A stretch of DNA of 64,000 nucleotides, from the NCBI RefSeq assembly GCF_026212465.1, contig NC_080058.1:5932001-5996000 (forward strand), given 5' to 3'. Under the pieces are notes generated by a model. It was not told where the DNA came from, made no database searches, and was given only the letters and a program-made list of their open reading frames with translations. Below are positions 34,700-46,180 of the stretch, in pieces; position 1 is the first letter of the stretch; each line of letters opens with the position of its first letter. The position numbers and the translations under genes are program-made. Source of the DNA: Amaranthus tricolor (Eukaryota; Streptophyta; Magnoliopsida; Caryophyllales; Amaranthaceae).

Positions 34700-36173
34700 G
34701 ACAGAGTTAAAATCATTAGAAAAAAGAGAAATTTTTGGGCTAATTTTACAAACTCCAAAAGGCGTAAAACCTGTTGGCTTCAAATGGGTATTTGAAAGAA
34801 AAAGAAATGAGAAAAATAAAATTGTCAGATACAAGGCAAGACTTGTAGCCCAAGGTTTTTCTCAAATGTCAGGAATTGATTATGAAGAAACATATTCCCC
34901 AATAGTTGATGCAACCACACTCAGATTTTTGGTAAGTTTAACAGTTTCTCAATGCCTACACATGAGATTGATGGATGTTGTAACTGCATATTTTTATGGG
35001 TCACTTGACACAGACATCTATATGAAGGTTCATGAAGGACTAAACTTACTTATAAAGAATGTACCTAGAGAAATGTTTTCTATAAACTTAAAGAGATTAT
35101 TGTATGGATTAAAGCAATCTGGGCGAATGTGGTATAATCGTTTGAGTGAATACCTTATGAAAGCAGGATTCAAAAACAACCAAATTAGTCCATGCGTATT
35201 CATCAAACGATCTTAATCCGGTTTCGTGATAATTGTTGTGTATGTAGATGACTTAAATCTGATTGGAACTCCAAAAGAAATTGAAATAACAGCTCAATAT
35301 TTGATGAGGGAATTTGAGATGAAGGATTTAGGAAAAACTAAATTTTGCCTTGGACTACAAATTGAACATTTAAAAAGTGGAATATTTGTCCATCAGAGCA
35401 ATTATACTGAGAAAGTTTTAAAACGATTTTACATGGACAAGGCTCATCCACTAAGTTTCCCAATGGTGATACGATCACTAAACATAAAAGATGACCCATT
35501 CCGTCCAGAAGAAGAAAACGAAGAAATTTTAGGCTCTGAAGCGCCATACTTGAATGCCATTGGTGCTTTAATATACTTAGCAAATAATACAAGACCTGAT
35601 ATAGCATTTTCTGTAAATTTGTTAGCTAGATATAGTATTGCACCAACAAAAGGACATTAGAATGGGATAAAACATCTATTTCGATACCTAAAGGGAACTA
35701 TAGACCTTGGATTATTTTTCCAGTCAGGAAATAATGCCATACTTATTGGATATGCTGATGCAGGATATCTATCTGATCCACATATGGCCAAGTCACAAAC
35801 TGGATATATATTTACATATGCAGGAACCGCAATATCTTGGAAATCAACGAAACAAACTCTAACAGCTACATCCTCAAATCATGTAGAACTTATAACTTTA
35901 TATGAAGCCATTCGAGAGTGTGTATGGTTGAGATCCATGATTGACAAACTCCAAGAAGATTGTGGTTTAAACGATACAACTAGGGCACCAACTACAATTT
36001 ATGAAGATAATGATGCATGTATCAACCAAGTCAGAGAAGGATACATCAGGGGAGACAGAACAAAACACTTGTCACCAAAATTATTCTTTGCACATGATCT
36101 GCAGAAAGATAAAAAGATAAAAGTCCAAGAAATTCAATCATGTGAAAACCCCGCTGATTTATTCACAAAGTAA
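34700..36173 (+). pseudogene. Copia reverse transcriptase and RNase H remnant
   Basis: RT blocks in order: FKWVFERKRNEKNKIVRYKA, LVAQGFSQMSGIDYEETYSP, LLYGLKQSGRMWYNRL, and the catalytic VVYVDDLNLIG at about 35238-35270. RNase H follows with SQTGYIFTYAGTAISWKS, TATSSNHVELITLYEA and ENPADLFTK. Stops at about 35215 and 35658 and loss of a start make it inactive. Confidence 0.93.
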
Positions 36174-36406
36174 CTTCCGTTGAAGCGATTCGAGTATTTG
36201 ATACGCAAGATTGGGATGTGCCGATTTAAAGACATATGTTAGCTTCAGTGGGAGAAATATGCTCACTCTATTTTTTTCCTTTGATTATGTTTTTATCCCA
36301 CTGGGTTCTTCCTGATAAAGGTTTTTAATAAGGCAGGATTTAGGACTATAAATGTCAATATGTTATAATAAAATTCCCACATATATATAATGCATTCAAG
36401 GGGGAG

Positions 36407-36616
36407 TGTTACAATTGATTTGACAACTCATTTGACTGCATTGAGTTGTATGATCTTATCTTCTTCAATAGTAACTTACTTTTATTTTTACTTGTATCTT
36501 GCACTATATATATGTGCATCATCTTGTATTAATATGAATATTAGAAGAGATATATATATATAAGTTTATCTATCCCTTTTACTACTTTTTTTCTTATATT
36601 CTACCTGCTTTTAAAA
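36407..36616 (+). repeat. Copia right LTR
   Basis: Starts TGTTACAATTGATTTGACAA directly after GGGGGAG and ends CTGCTTTTAAAA; pairs with 29922-30127. Confidence 0.92.
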
Positions 36617-36736
36617 GTATCATCCACAAAAATATAAAGCTATTTTTGCAAATTAAAATAGAATTAAGATTTGAAAATCATTGGCAATAACTTTCGATTA
36701 AGTCATCACTATAAAATTGTAAGCGCTCACTTTAAT

Positions 36737-36920
36737 TAGAGGTATTCAAAACAGACCTGATGGTTCAAAATTTACCCGACCTTGTTACATAATCCAATTC
36801 GACCGGACTTCAAAAATCATCTACAGTTATGTAAAAAACAACTTAAACACAAAACACGTTTTAAACCGACCCAAAACACCTAATCCGAAATCAACCCGAT
36901 GACCCAAATGAACATCTCTA
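36737..36920. mobile_element. Short hAT-like MITE (TAGAGGTGTTCA family)
   Basis: Starts TAGAGGTATTCAAAACAGAC and ends CCAAATGAACATCTCTA, inverted to the start. The interior is rich in CGACC/GACCC motifs (TTACCCGACC, AAACCGACCC, CAACCCGATGACCC), as in the other copies. No target duplication seen. Confidence 0.7.
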
Positions 36921-39900
36921 GGTCTCTAAAGTTATAAGTGATCTTTAAGACAGTAAGTGCATATTGAGTCAGCCTAAAGAGATGATTTCTCCATGAGATA
37001 TCTGATTTGAAAATTTGTAATTTTTTTACCCTACATCATGTAAGTGTATCACTTAAGTCAAAAAATTTTGTTAATGATATTTTCCTCACAATATGTCATT
37101 ATCAGTAGCATATTAGCGTCATTTTCAGTAGCATATTAGCATATGAAAGGAAAAGGACGAAAGGAGTACAATTTATGCCCAATAAGATCGGGGAAGGAAA
37201 AAGTAAAACTACAGTGAATCATGTTATGGTTCAGCCAAAAACAGAAAAAAGATGTCGGCCAGCACATGCAAGTTTATGATCCAATTATTTGTCATACAAA
37301 ATTGCTTACTTTAAAAGAAAATTTCATAGAATTGATACATGACAATAATCTGCTTGCTAACAGATAGGAAAATGTATTAATAGCAGATTAGACCAAGACA
37401 GACATCCATATCAAAGCGATTAACCTTAGACCATGCACATATGTTGCAAATACAAGAAACAAACGACAAATTAACTATTATAACAAACTAATTGGCAATT
37501 ATGTTATTCAGACACTTTATTTTATCTAAAAAACTCATGTCGATTCCTATACATCCGTATATGGGTAAAACATTTGGTAAAAAAAATGAAATTAGCCGAA
37601 AGTTAGTGGAAAAACAATGCTGCGTTGCGTCGCATCAACATAGTAAAAGTTTTCAGGACAAAAACCCGACGAATTTTCGTGTGTAGAGTGTAGTAAAGGG
37701 TTAAAAAACGAATTTTCGGGTTGTTTTAAAGAATATCATATATTTTCTATCGATATTTAACGTTACAATAATCACATATCTCATTACCAAAAGATCACAA
37801 CTATTGCTGTATTTTTTCACTATGGTTCAAATAACACAGAAGTGGCTGATATGATATAATATTTTAGTTAATTGACTCCTCACCTATATTAAGATTCAGA
37901 CCTCTGAAATATGTATCTGCCCAGAGACAGCAACTCAAGTTGTAATGAACAGCACAAATCAAACAGTTTGACAACAAAGATTTTGACTATTTACAATCCT
38001 TTCCTATAGTTGTTTCCACCCCAGTACTTACCTAGCCAAGTCAACAGTGAACATTATATGCTTGATATCAGATGAAAAGTTTGAACATGCCTAAGCATGC
38101 TAAGCATGCTAGTGGAACTGTGAGTAACCCCACGCTCATCAGTCAGTATCTAATCCTGGATTGCCTAAATAGCGTCCCAACATTCGTATGATGTACGTTA
38201 TATTTGAACTGAGTATAGGCTTGAGCATATATCAAACTTTCAACTATTGGAACATAAGGAGGATTTTTCATTTTCTTTTTCTCAATTTTAATCTTGGGAA
38301 CTGATCAAGATTAAACTTGTCTCTCTTAGCTACAAGGGTATCTCGTGGTTTGCAGTTTTGCATGTCATACTTTTTAAATACATTTTGATATAACTCTTCT
38401 GTGATAATTTAAAATTACTCCGAGATTGATCTCGCAAAATTTTAGTACTTTTAAAAAAAGGCGTCACCAAGATTGTTCATCTCACATTGTCATTTAAATC
38501 CTTTTTGTTTAAAATATTATTTTATTATCAATGAGTTTTATATCTTCTGACAATATGACATGATCTCAAACATTATTATTTCTCATGCATTTTATTTCCT
38601 CATTCAATGACATTAAACCGTTGTACTTTATACGTCATAAGCTATAGAGAATATACTTAAGTTCTGTTGATGTTAGAAGCTATCGGTTCGGACACTCTAA
38701 CAAAGGAACACATCTACTAAATAATAGTCATTCCTGTTGTTTGGATCAAATATGAAATTGTTAATTTATTTCCTCAAGTCAGGGTCTTATTGGCGTCAAT
38801 CTCTTTATATACTCTAATAATTGTATAATATGTTGCCTTCCATCCCTCTTCCTCTCAAGACCTTGTTCATAGCTTGTAATGGATATGATGATGATGAAAA
38901 CTTCATCCAACCTCTCATAAATTTGCTATATTCTGCAAATCCATGTGAAAATTTTATAGAGTACTTAATACAACAAATTTAAGGGAATAAAAATAGTAGC
39001 TTACTACATTTAATTTATATATACAAACACAGATGAAATACTCCATAGGTTGCCCAAATTATGTATAACTCTTATTTATGTGAGTTTGGAGTCTTGCATT
39101 TGATTTTTTCTTCTCAAAGATCAATTGAAAACAATTTTCTGTTATTATTAACAACAATAAGATTGAGAAAGACTGACCCTTAAAACCTCACTTATGTTGA
39201 AGCCATTTTATAACGTTGGGATAATGAGTTATTGTTGTTGTAACTTCCTTTTCTTAGACTTCATATCCACCATATACAGATTGTTTATAATAGATAAAAC
39301 TTTTCATATCCATATCCATCTATTATCTACTAAATTCATACATATACCAGCCTTAATTAGAACGGACAACTCCGCTCATAATATAATGATGAGATGTTCA
39401 AAAAGCATACAGTAAATGACATGCGAATGCGCCTCGACCAGAAGTCTATAATGCAGGGGAGATCTGAAATTTGATAAGACCATAATTGAGATTAAGTGGT
39501 TAAAGAGTCTAAGGCTGTTTTTCACTGAAGTTTTCAGATTGCAGAAGGCATAAGGCATGATAGGACACCAACTCACTGAGTGCAAATACACGACTGCATC
39601 CATTTGGTTCATTTGGTGGAGTTATATCACCATTCCACATTTCCTCATGACTAGTACTTCTACTACGTGATCTTGAAGCATAGTAAAAATCACCACCACG
39701 AATTGCTTCACTTATGTCATGTAAACATTTTCAAAAAAAACCGAACAATCGTTGTTCCCGCAATATAAAGGTGTAAAAAAATGCATTTTAAGTTGTTTTA
39801 AGGGATATCACATACTTTCGTCCATGTTTGACGTTGGGATAACCACATCACTTCTAATACCACATCACTGTCGAGTTTAGCGTGAATCCGTGATCACCAC

Positions 39901-41407
39901 TGATACTAGATTGTCATTTGTTCCTCAAGGATTGGTCATTATTGTGATTTTCCTTGTAAATTTTTACACTCTAGCTTAAGAAACCCTTAGATACTTCTGG
40001 TTAAGAGACTTTTTAGTCGCGCTCTTCTTTATGGGTATGCGCTGCCGCCGTCTTTCTCTCCCCAGACCCTACTTATGGTTTTTCTGTGGATGGAATACAC
40101 TGGATACGATAATAATAATGATTAGTTTGGTTTTCAATTTTGCCATTAATGAAAGTCACATTGCTATACATCGAACCAGTCCTTACTATGATGATTCATT
40201 TAAGTAATACTCGTTCCTGACTCAATTTTGTTCAATTCTATTCAAAATTAACATCCATTTTAACATTCGACATCCAAGGGTTATATAAAGGAAAGATCAG
40301 AAAGGTATTACACAATTAATCCATTTTAAAATTGTATTAATAGAAGGGAAATCGAATTAACATTCATTTTAATAAGTCAAAGAAAGGTAGAAATGAACTA
40401 AAACGAGCCAAATTTGCTGAAAGCAGGACAAACTAAATAGAAAGCACAAGCTGCACTAATAGTAGCGCCATTTTTGTGATATAAAAGTTCTGCCCTACTG
40501 AGCTTCATGCCTTCATTTTGTGCTTACGTGCATTCAAAAAAACTAAAACAAGTCTTAACAGATTCAGTGCATAATAAAATATTGTGCACCACTTCTTAAT
40601 TGTCTTTGCATTATCCTATTCTTCGGTCTCTATTTCTAAGGGTTTAAAGTGTACTAACGCTATGTTTGAATAGCAAATTATCAGAGAAAAAAAAGGAATG
40701 AAAGGGAAAAGGGGGAAGGCGGGAGTGCACCTCAATTGCTTAAAAAATAAGAGAAAAAGAAGAAAAAGTTTTCCCTCCAAATCTTTTCACTTTAGGAAAT
40801 ATTGTGTTCTTAACAAAATTTATTCATGTTTTCCGTCAGAACAATACCCCTCCAAATCTCTCTCCTTCGTTTTTGCTATCCAAACAAATTATCCATCCTT
40901 TTAAATCTCTCTCCTTCTTTTCGCTTCATTTCTCTCTATCTAAACACAATATAGGTCCCTATAAGACCTACTTAAAGAATTGAAGCAAAGCCCGAGATTA
41001 CAAATTGGAATCAGGACTTTCACAAGTAAAACTACAATACAACTTCAGACAATCTCTCTAACATACTCCCTCCATGTGAACACTTTGGTATTATGGAAAG
41101 ACAACACACGACTTCTCAAAAATTGAGAAGAATTCATAGAAATGACAAATGAGAACAAAAGGAGCAAGCTTACTATAACAACAAGATGGGAATAGAGCTA
41201 ACTGGCTAGATCATTACATAAAAGATCTGCATTTAAGGACTAGAGGCCAGTAGAATGATAAACACAATCACATCAGAGCCGTTTGAAACAGGGGAGGGAA
41301 GGTAACTTAGAGGATAAGGAAATACTTTAATATACGAAAAGGGCAACATGAATGCTATTATCTGCCTATATCCTAAATTAAAAGAGGGAAAACAGCCTAT
41401 AAAGAAC
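36921..41407. other. Gene-free AT-rich region
   Basis: No host gene found. Holds a foldback-like MITE at about 40668-40955 (GTTTGAATAGCAAATT ... TTTGCTATCCAAACAAAT, purine-rich then pyrimidine-rich), two copies of a repeat ending in GAT repeats (38830-38893, 39993-40130), and loosely related segments at 37700-37800 and 39770-39860 (TTTTAAG/TTGTTTTAA, ATATCA, GTTTAACGTT-like). Confidence 0.45.
39993..40130 (+). repeat. Dispersed repeat with GAT-type tail
   Basis: Contains GCTCTTCTTTATGGGTATGC, GTCTTTCTCTCCCCAGACCC, TGGTTTTTCTGTGGATGGAA and TACACTGGATACGATAATAA. Related copies at 48095-48225 and 54540-54632. A variable body with a short trinucleotide tail (GATAATAATAATGAT, GATGATGATGAAG) suggests a non-LTR element 3' end (LINE or SINE). 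Confidence 0.5.
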
Positions 41408-43216
41408 ATTGTTATTGATAAAATCTAATTCAAATAAAAGGTAGGTCTACTTTGAAACAACATAGTATGGAACTCAAGCTCTTAGTATTCCTCTTTTCAA
41501 GTTTGATCAGAAATATTTTTAATGTTAAGTTGATACTTGCATTACGACATGCCATTCACCCTTCCCATCCAAGATCAGGTGAATCAAAATGCACAACAGA
41601 GTAGCCAAATTCCAAGTCTGCTTTTCATCCATAGTTTACAAATCAAATAGCATCATTAGTTGAAAAATCATGGTGTCGCAGAGTAACATCTTCAACAGCT
41701 TTCTCTTGCTTTAAGGCATTGAACGACCTTAGTTTGAAGAAGCTTCTATAAATTACTTGTATCAACTACATAAGTGTAGAGAATTGTACATACGTGTAGA
41801 GTTATCACGAAACATGTAGAAAAGTCTAAGGTAGGGATTGTCGTACAATCCTCTAGAGAGGACCATGTAGATTAACATGTAAAACTTTCTAGATTCTTAA
41901 GGGGCTTGGCCATCACTATAAATATCCCAAGCCCCCTCATTTGCAACTCACTCAAGAGGTGTGTACAAAGCATTCAAGCAATACAAGACCTTTTCACAAA
42001 AAAGGCTCTACATTAAGCTTACTCTTTAGTATCTTCAAGCTAAAACCATAGAGATTTTCTTACTTGGGACAAATTTTCAAGATTGTGTAATCGTTAGTCA
42101 TTGATACTAGTGTTGCACGGTTTTCACTAAGTAAATAAGTGAATTGTTATTGATAAAATCTCATTCAATTAGAAAAGGTATGTCTACTTTGAAACAACAT
42201 AGCATAGAACAGAAGTTTTTAGTATTTCCTCTTTTCAAGTTCGATCAGAAAAAGTATTTTTAATGTTCACTTGATACTTGAATTATGATATGCCATTCAC
42301 CATTCCCATCCAAGATCATGTGAATCAAAATGCACTACCAACTAGCCAAATTCCAAGTTGCTTTTCATCCATAGTTTACAAATGAAATAGCATCTTTGTT
42401 TGAAAAATCATGATGTTACAGAGTAATATCTTCAACAGCTTTCTCTTGCTTTAAGGCAGCAAACAACCTTAGTTTCATGAAGCTTCTAGAAATTACTTTT
42501 ATCAACTAGATTAGTGTAGAAAATTATACATACTTATAGAGTTGTCTAGAAACATGTTGAAAAGCCTAAGGTAGGAGCTGTCATAGAATTTCTATAGACA
42601 ACCATGTAGATTAACATGTAGAACTTTCTAGATTCTTAAGGGGCTTGGCCATCATTATAAATATCTCAAGCCCCCTCATTTGCAACTTACTCAAGTTGTG
42701 TACACAACATTCAAGCAATACAAAGCCTTTCCACAAAAACACACTACATTATGCCTACTCTTTAGCATCTTCAGGCTAAAACCTTAGAGCTCTTCACACT
42801 TAGGACAAATTATCATAACTGAGCTAGTGTATTGTTAGTCATTGACACTAGTTCTGCACGGTTTTCACTAAGTAAATAAGTTAAGTGAATTGTTATCGAT
42901 AAAATCTCATTCAATTAGAAAAGGCATGTCTACTTTGAAACAACGTAGCATGGAACAGAAGTTATTAGTATTCTACTTTTCAAGTTTGATCAGAAAAAGT
43001 ATTTTAAATGTTCAGTTGGTACTTGCATTACGACATGCCATTCACCCTTCCCATCCAAGATCATGCAAATCAAAATGCACTACAAAGTAGCCAAATTCCA
43101 AGTCCGCTTTTCATCCATAGTTTACAAATCAAATAGCATCATTAGTTGAAAAATCATGATGTTACACATCTTCAACAACTTTGTCTTGCTTTAAGTCATC
43201 CAACAACCTTAGTTTC
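41408..43216 (+). repeat. Threefold tandem array, unit about 740 bp, with TATA-in-hairpin
   Basis: Units start at ATTGTTATTGATAAAATCT: 41408-42142, 42143-42888, and a partial third 42889-43216. Units share ACGACATGCCATTCACC, TCCAAGATCA, CTTTTCATCCATAGTTTACA and TTTCTCTTGCTTTAAGGCA. The full units hold an LTR-like part with GGGGCTTGGCCATCA, TATAAATAT (41917, 42656) and CAAGCCCCCTCATTTGCAAC: the TATA box lies between 8-9-bp inverted arms GGGGCTTGG/CCAAGCCCC. A probable origin is tandemly recombined LTRs plus flank; I could not assign the family. Confidence 0.8.
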
Positions 43217-44505
43217 AAAACGTGTAAGATGCTCCAAGTTGCTAAGATTCTCCTCGAGCCTAGACTATAGCCTAAAGGCACCTAGCGAAGGCATTTGTGT
43301 GTGAGAAGCCCAAAAATCGAAAAAAAATCCTAAATGAATCTAATAAAACCCATAAAAGAGAAATAAAGAAGGAAAAAAAGGGAAATACTGAAAACATATG
43401 CAATGAGTGCCTGCATAATACAAGTTTCTTCTAAGACCAAAAGGCGTTATGGGTCGTTTTCCTTCAGATGCTAAGGCGCTCATTCTAAGGAGTTACTTCG
43501 CATAATCCTATCAAGGTGCCCTACCTATCGCCTACCCTTTAGCGATCGCCTAGACTAGCCTATGGGCAACCCTATTATAGGCTCTATAGGCTCTTTAACA
43601 AAAACAAACATCTCAAAAATCATATCAATCAAAGAAAACTTAGTTTTCAATCACAGTTTGCACATAAAGGCTCGTCAAACCATTGTCTCACTAGTGCCAT
43701 ATGGTTTACACATAACTTTAGTGATACTCACACATACCACTATCCATAAGCCCAAAAAGGGCCGGCTATTTGGGGAACAACAAGCGCTACCGCTTAGTGC
43801 CCCAATTTATAGGAGGCTTCATATTTTTGTTATAAGGTCAAAATTAAAATGAGGATTTTTTGTGTATTGTAGAGCAAAACTAATGAATAGGGAGAATATT
43901 AAAATTCAATGTGAATTCACATTCAATCTATTTTTTTAAAAGATAATTACATAAATTGGTTAATAAATTTGTCTTGCCAGCTTGGATTGAATGATTAGGA
44001 TATACTAGTTTTCTTTTAGGTCAACAACATATTATTATTATTATTTTATGCTAAAAATACTCTCTTGATATTTTTTAATTTACTACTTTTATTATTAGTT
44101 CATTTAAGATAAGTAATGATAAAGTAAAATTAGCAATATTTTAATATATATTAATACAAAATAATTGTACTAATTTAAGTATTAATAAACAAATTTACAA
44201 ATACCAAAATATATTAGGACGTAATTCAAGATTTGAGGGGCCATAATTCATATTTTGCTCAGGGCTTGTATGAAATATCAGAAAGTCAACACAAACTATG
44301 ATCATCCCTCATCAGCATTCAAAAACTTATTCACCAACGACAAAGAAATGATATTAATCTATGAAGTTTATACAAGACATCAAATTATCATTAACATAAG
44401 CTAGAATGAAAAATCAAGTGAAATTCATTGACAATTTAACATCAAATTTATAATAAATTGAACAACAAAATGAAAAACATAAACTTAATTTCTCTTTACC
44501 CAAAA
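43217..44505. other. Gene-free region
   Basis: 43229-43560 has several AAGGCGC/GCCTAG-type motifs (GCCTAAAGGCACCTAGCGAA, AAGGCGTTATGGG, AAGGCGCTCATTC), probably a diverged repeat. The remainder is AT-rich, with the 3' flank of the gene at 44506. Confidence 0.4.
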
Positions 44506-45126
44506 TCACGCAGACTCCTTAACAGGAACAGGGACGGCAACAGAGATAGTGGTGGTGGAATCGACCTCCTTTACAGTAGCAGCAGGAATTGCGACGTAAC
44601 CTTTCTTCTTAGGGTTAAAAATATCATCATCATCATCGCTAGAAAAACCATCCAAAGAACGGTAATACCCCTCATGTCGGTGATTAAAAAGAGACCAAAT
44701 GAGATACACAGTACCAGCAGTGAGAGCACCACAAGCAGCACCAAGGAGAAGAGAAGCAACAACGCTAATAATATCTTTAGTTCTATCCTTCAATGAAGAA
44801 ACCCCAAATGTAGAAGAGAATGATTCATGGCGTTCTTTCATGAATTCGAAAACATCAGGTTTTCTGTCGAGTTGCATGAAAGGGTGGAACTGATAGTGGT
44901 GGAAATGATGGCGGTGATGGTGGAGATCGGTGGAATCGATGAGGAATTGGGGGTGGAAATTAGGGTTAGGGTTAGGGTTAGGGTTTTGAGGAAGGAGAAA
45001 GAAAGAATAGGTAGAGACGATGAAGGTGTTGCAAGGATGGAAGGGGATACCTGGTCTTGCCGAAACGGAGGTGATGAAGAGGAGAGAGAAGAGTGGGAAG
45101 AGAAGAGAGGTCACCGACGACGCCAT
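44506..45126 (-). CDS. Uncharacterised secreted/single-pass membrane protein
   Basis: Intronless, 206 residues. Residues 1-23 look like a signal peptide (hydrophobic SLLFPLFSLLFITSVSA). They are followed by a CNTFIVSTYSFFLLP block that resembles a conserved motif of a small family of unnamed plant membrane proteins, then NPNPNPNPN (48-56), a His cluster HHHRHHFHHY (69-78), a helical stretch, and one clear membrane segment at about 118-147 (DIISVVASLLLGAACGALTA and on). The end has an acidic run DDDDD (164-168). Predicted topology: N-terminal part outside the cytosol, about 60 residues inside. I do not know its function. The Asn-Pro run is encoded by an exact TTAGGG-type repeat. Confidence 0.8.
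   Translation of the reverse strand: MASSVTSLLFPLFSLLFITSVSARPGIPFHPCNTFIVSTYSFFLLPQNPNPNPNPNFHPQFLIDSTDLHHHRHHFHHYQFHPFMQLDRKPDVFEFMKERHESFSSTFGVSSLKDRTKDIISVVASLLLGAACGALTAGTVYLIWSLFNHRHEGYYRSLDGFSSDDDDDIFNPKKKGYVAIPAATVKEVDSTTTISVAVPVPVKESA
44960..44983 (+). repeat. (TTAGGG)4 telomere-like repeat inside a coding region
   Basis: Four exact TTAGGG copies on the plus strand; on the coding strand CCCTAA repeats give Asn-Pro dipeptides. This is not the common plant telomere unit (TTTAGGG), so it is better seen as an expanded coding microsatellite than as telomere DNA. Confidence 0.95.
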
Positions 45127-46180
45127 TGGGGAAGGGAAAATACGAGGAGAGAGAGTTAGATTTGGGATATTGTTCTGCTGGATATTTTTGACTTTTACTA
45201 CGTGGCTTGTCCAATCATATTTTTGTGTACAACTTTTTTTTTAACTTTTTTTATTACCCATGTTAAGATTTTGATAGAATAAAATATTAAAATTTCAAAA
45301 ATTTCATTATTTTACTCCATCTAGTAATTTTAGTCATTAGATTAAGTAATGGACTCTCCAACTCTTTTTTTAGGGCATGTTCTTTAGTGTCCCATTTGCT
45401 TTATGTATTCTATTCAATGCACTTATTCAATCCTTAATATTTCTTATTAAAAATTATGGAAAATTGATATAAATAATTGTTGCATTAAGATGAACTCGGA
45501 CAACTAGATCCATAGGATTTGAAAATTTTGGATTGAGACCTTTAGGGTCTGGCGGGTCTAAAGTCTGGCTTTGGGTCCAAAACAATATTATGTTTTTTAT
45601 TCCTAAAATTTTTTTACGAATATATATTATACAATTTCCGTCCACTCGTGTAAAATTGTTAAACATTTTCCACTAACAAGGATCTTATCATACTTTATAT
45701 TAATTGAGCGACTAAATATATGAAGTTTTCCAACAATCAAGTTCTTAAGACGAAATATTCATCAACTCTTTCAATTTTTAAAGTATGGATACAAAACCAC
45801 CTTTTTAAAAAGAAAAATTTGTAAATAATACTCTAAACTATTGCTCATTAACTCAAAACATTCTCAACAATTATTTAAACCTGTATACCCCAGGCCCCAA
45901 GTATTGGGAAACTAAACCTAATATACCCCTAATTGTTGCTCATTGACTCAAATACCTCTAAACAATTTGTTGAAAATAATGTGTATAATGTTCAAGATCA
46001 AGTATCTCAATACTTGGGGGTATGCAGAGTTAAATAGTAGTTTGGATTTTATAAATCAACGAGTAATAGTTGAGAATATTATTTAAAAATTTTCCTTTAA
46101 AATATATGAATTGTGGTAAAGTTCCAAATCACGTAATGTTGTCCAAATATAACAAAGTTCCAAATCAACACAATTAAATG
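45127..46180. other. Intergenic, with one foldback MITE
   Basis: 45127-45230 is the upstream flank of the membrane protein gene. The only element I see is the inverted-repeat MITE at 45811-46102. Confidence 0.5.
45811..46102. mobile_element. Foldback-like MITE with about 110-bp arms
   Basis: Left arm GAAAAATTTGTAAATAATAC, CTATTGCTCATTAACTCAAA, CCCCAAGTATTGGG; right arm, inverted, GGAAAATTTTTAAATAATAT, CTATTACTCGTTGA, CCCCAAGTATTGAG. Arms meet near 45990. The style (long imperfect arms built of loosely repeated phrases) is that of the two Pack-type elements, but it carries no captured gene. Flanking TTTAAAA occurs on both sides. Confidence 0.65.

Larger units (their letters stand above)
29922..36616 (+). 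mobile_element. Ty1/Copia LTR retrotransposon, degenerate
   Basis: Two LTRs in the same direction (29922-30127, 36407-36616) enclose gag, protease, integrase and reverse transcriptase-RNase H remains in Copia order. The right LTR is preceded by the polypurine tract AAGGGGGAG and starts TGTTACAATTG. The LTRs differ at roughly one position in ten by eye, so the insertion is old, which agrees with the many stops and frameshifts. I could not find a matching target duplication. Confidence 0.95.

Noticed and set aside
41408..43216. Possible CRISPR-like or satellite array
   Set aside because: Only two and a half long diverged units with no short regular spacers; better explained as tandem LTR-type duplication.
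44960..44983. Interstitial telomere or chromosome end
   Set aside because: Only four units, of TTAGGG and not plant TTTAGGG type, and inside an intact coding region.
44458..45244. Several plus-strand open frames opposite the membrane protein gene
   Set aside because: Shadows of the minus-strand gene; the minus frame has a signal peptide, membrane segment and known-looking motif, the plus ones have none.
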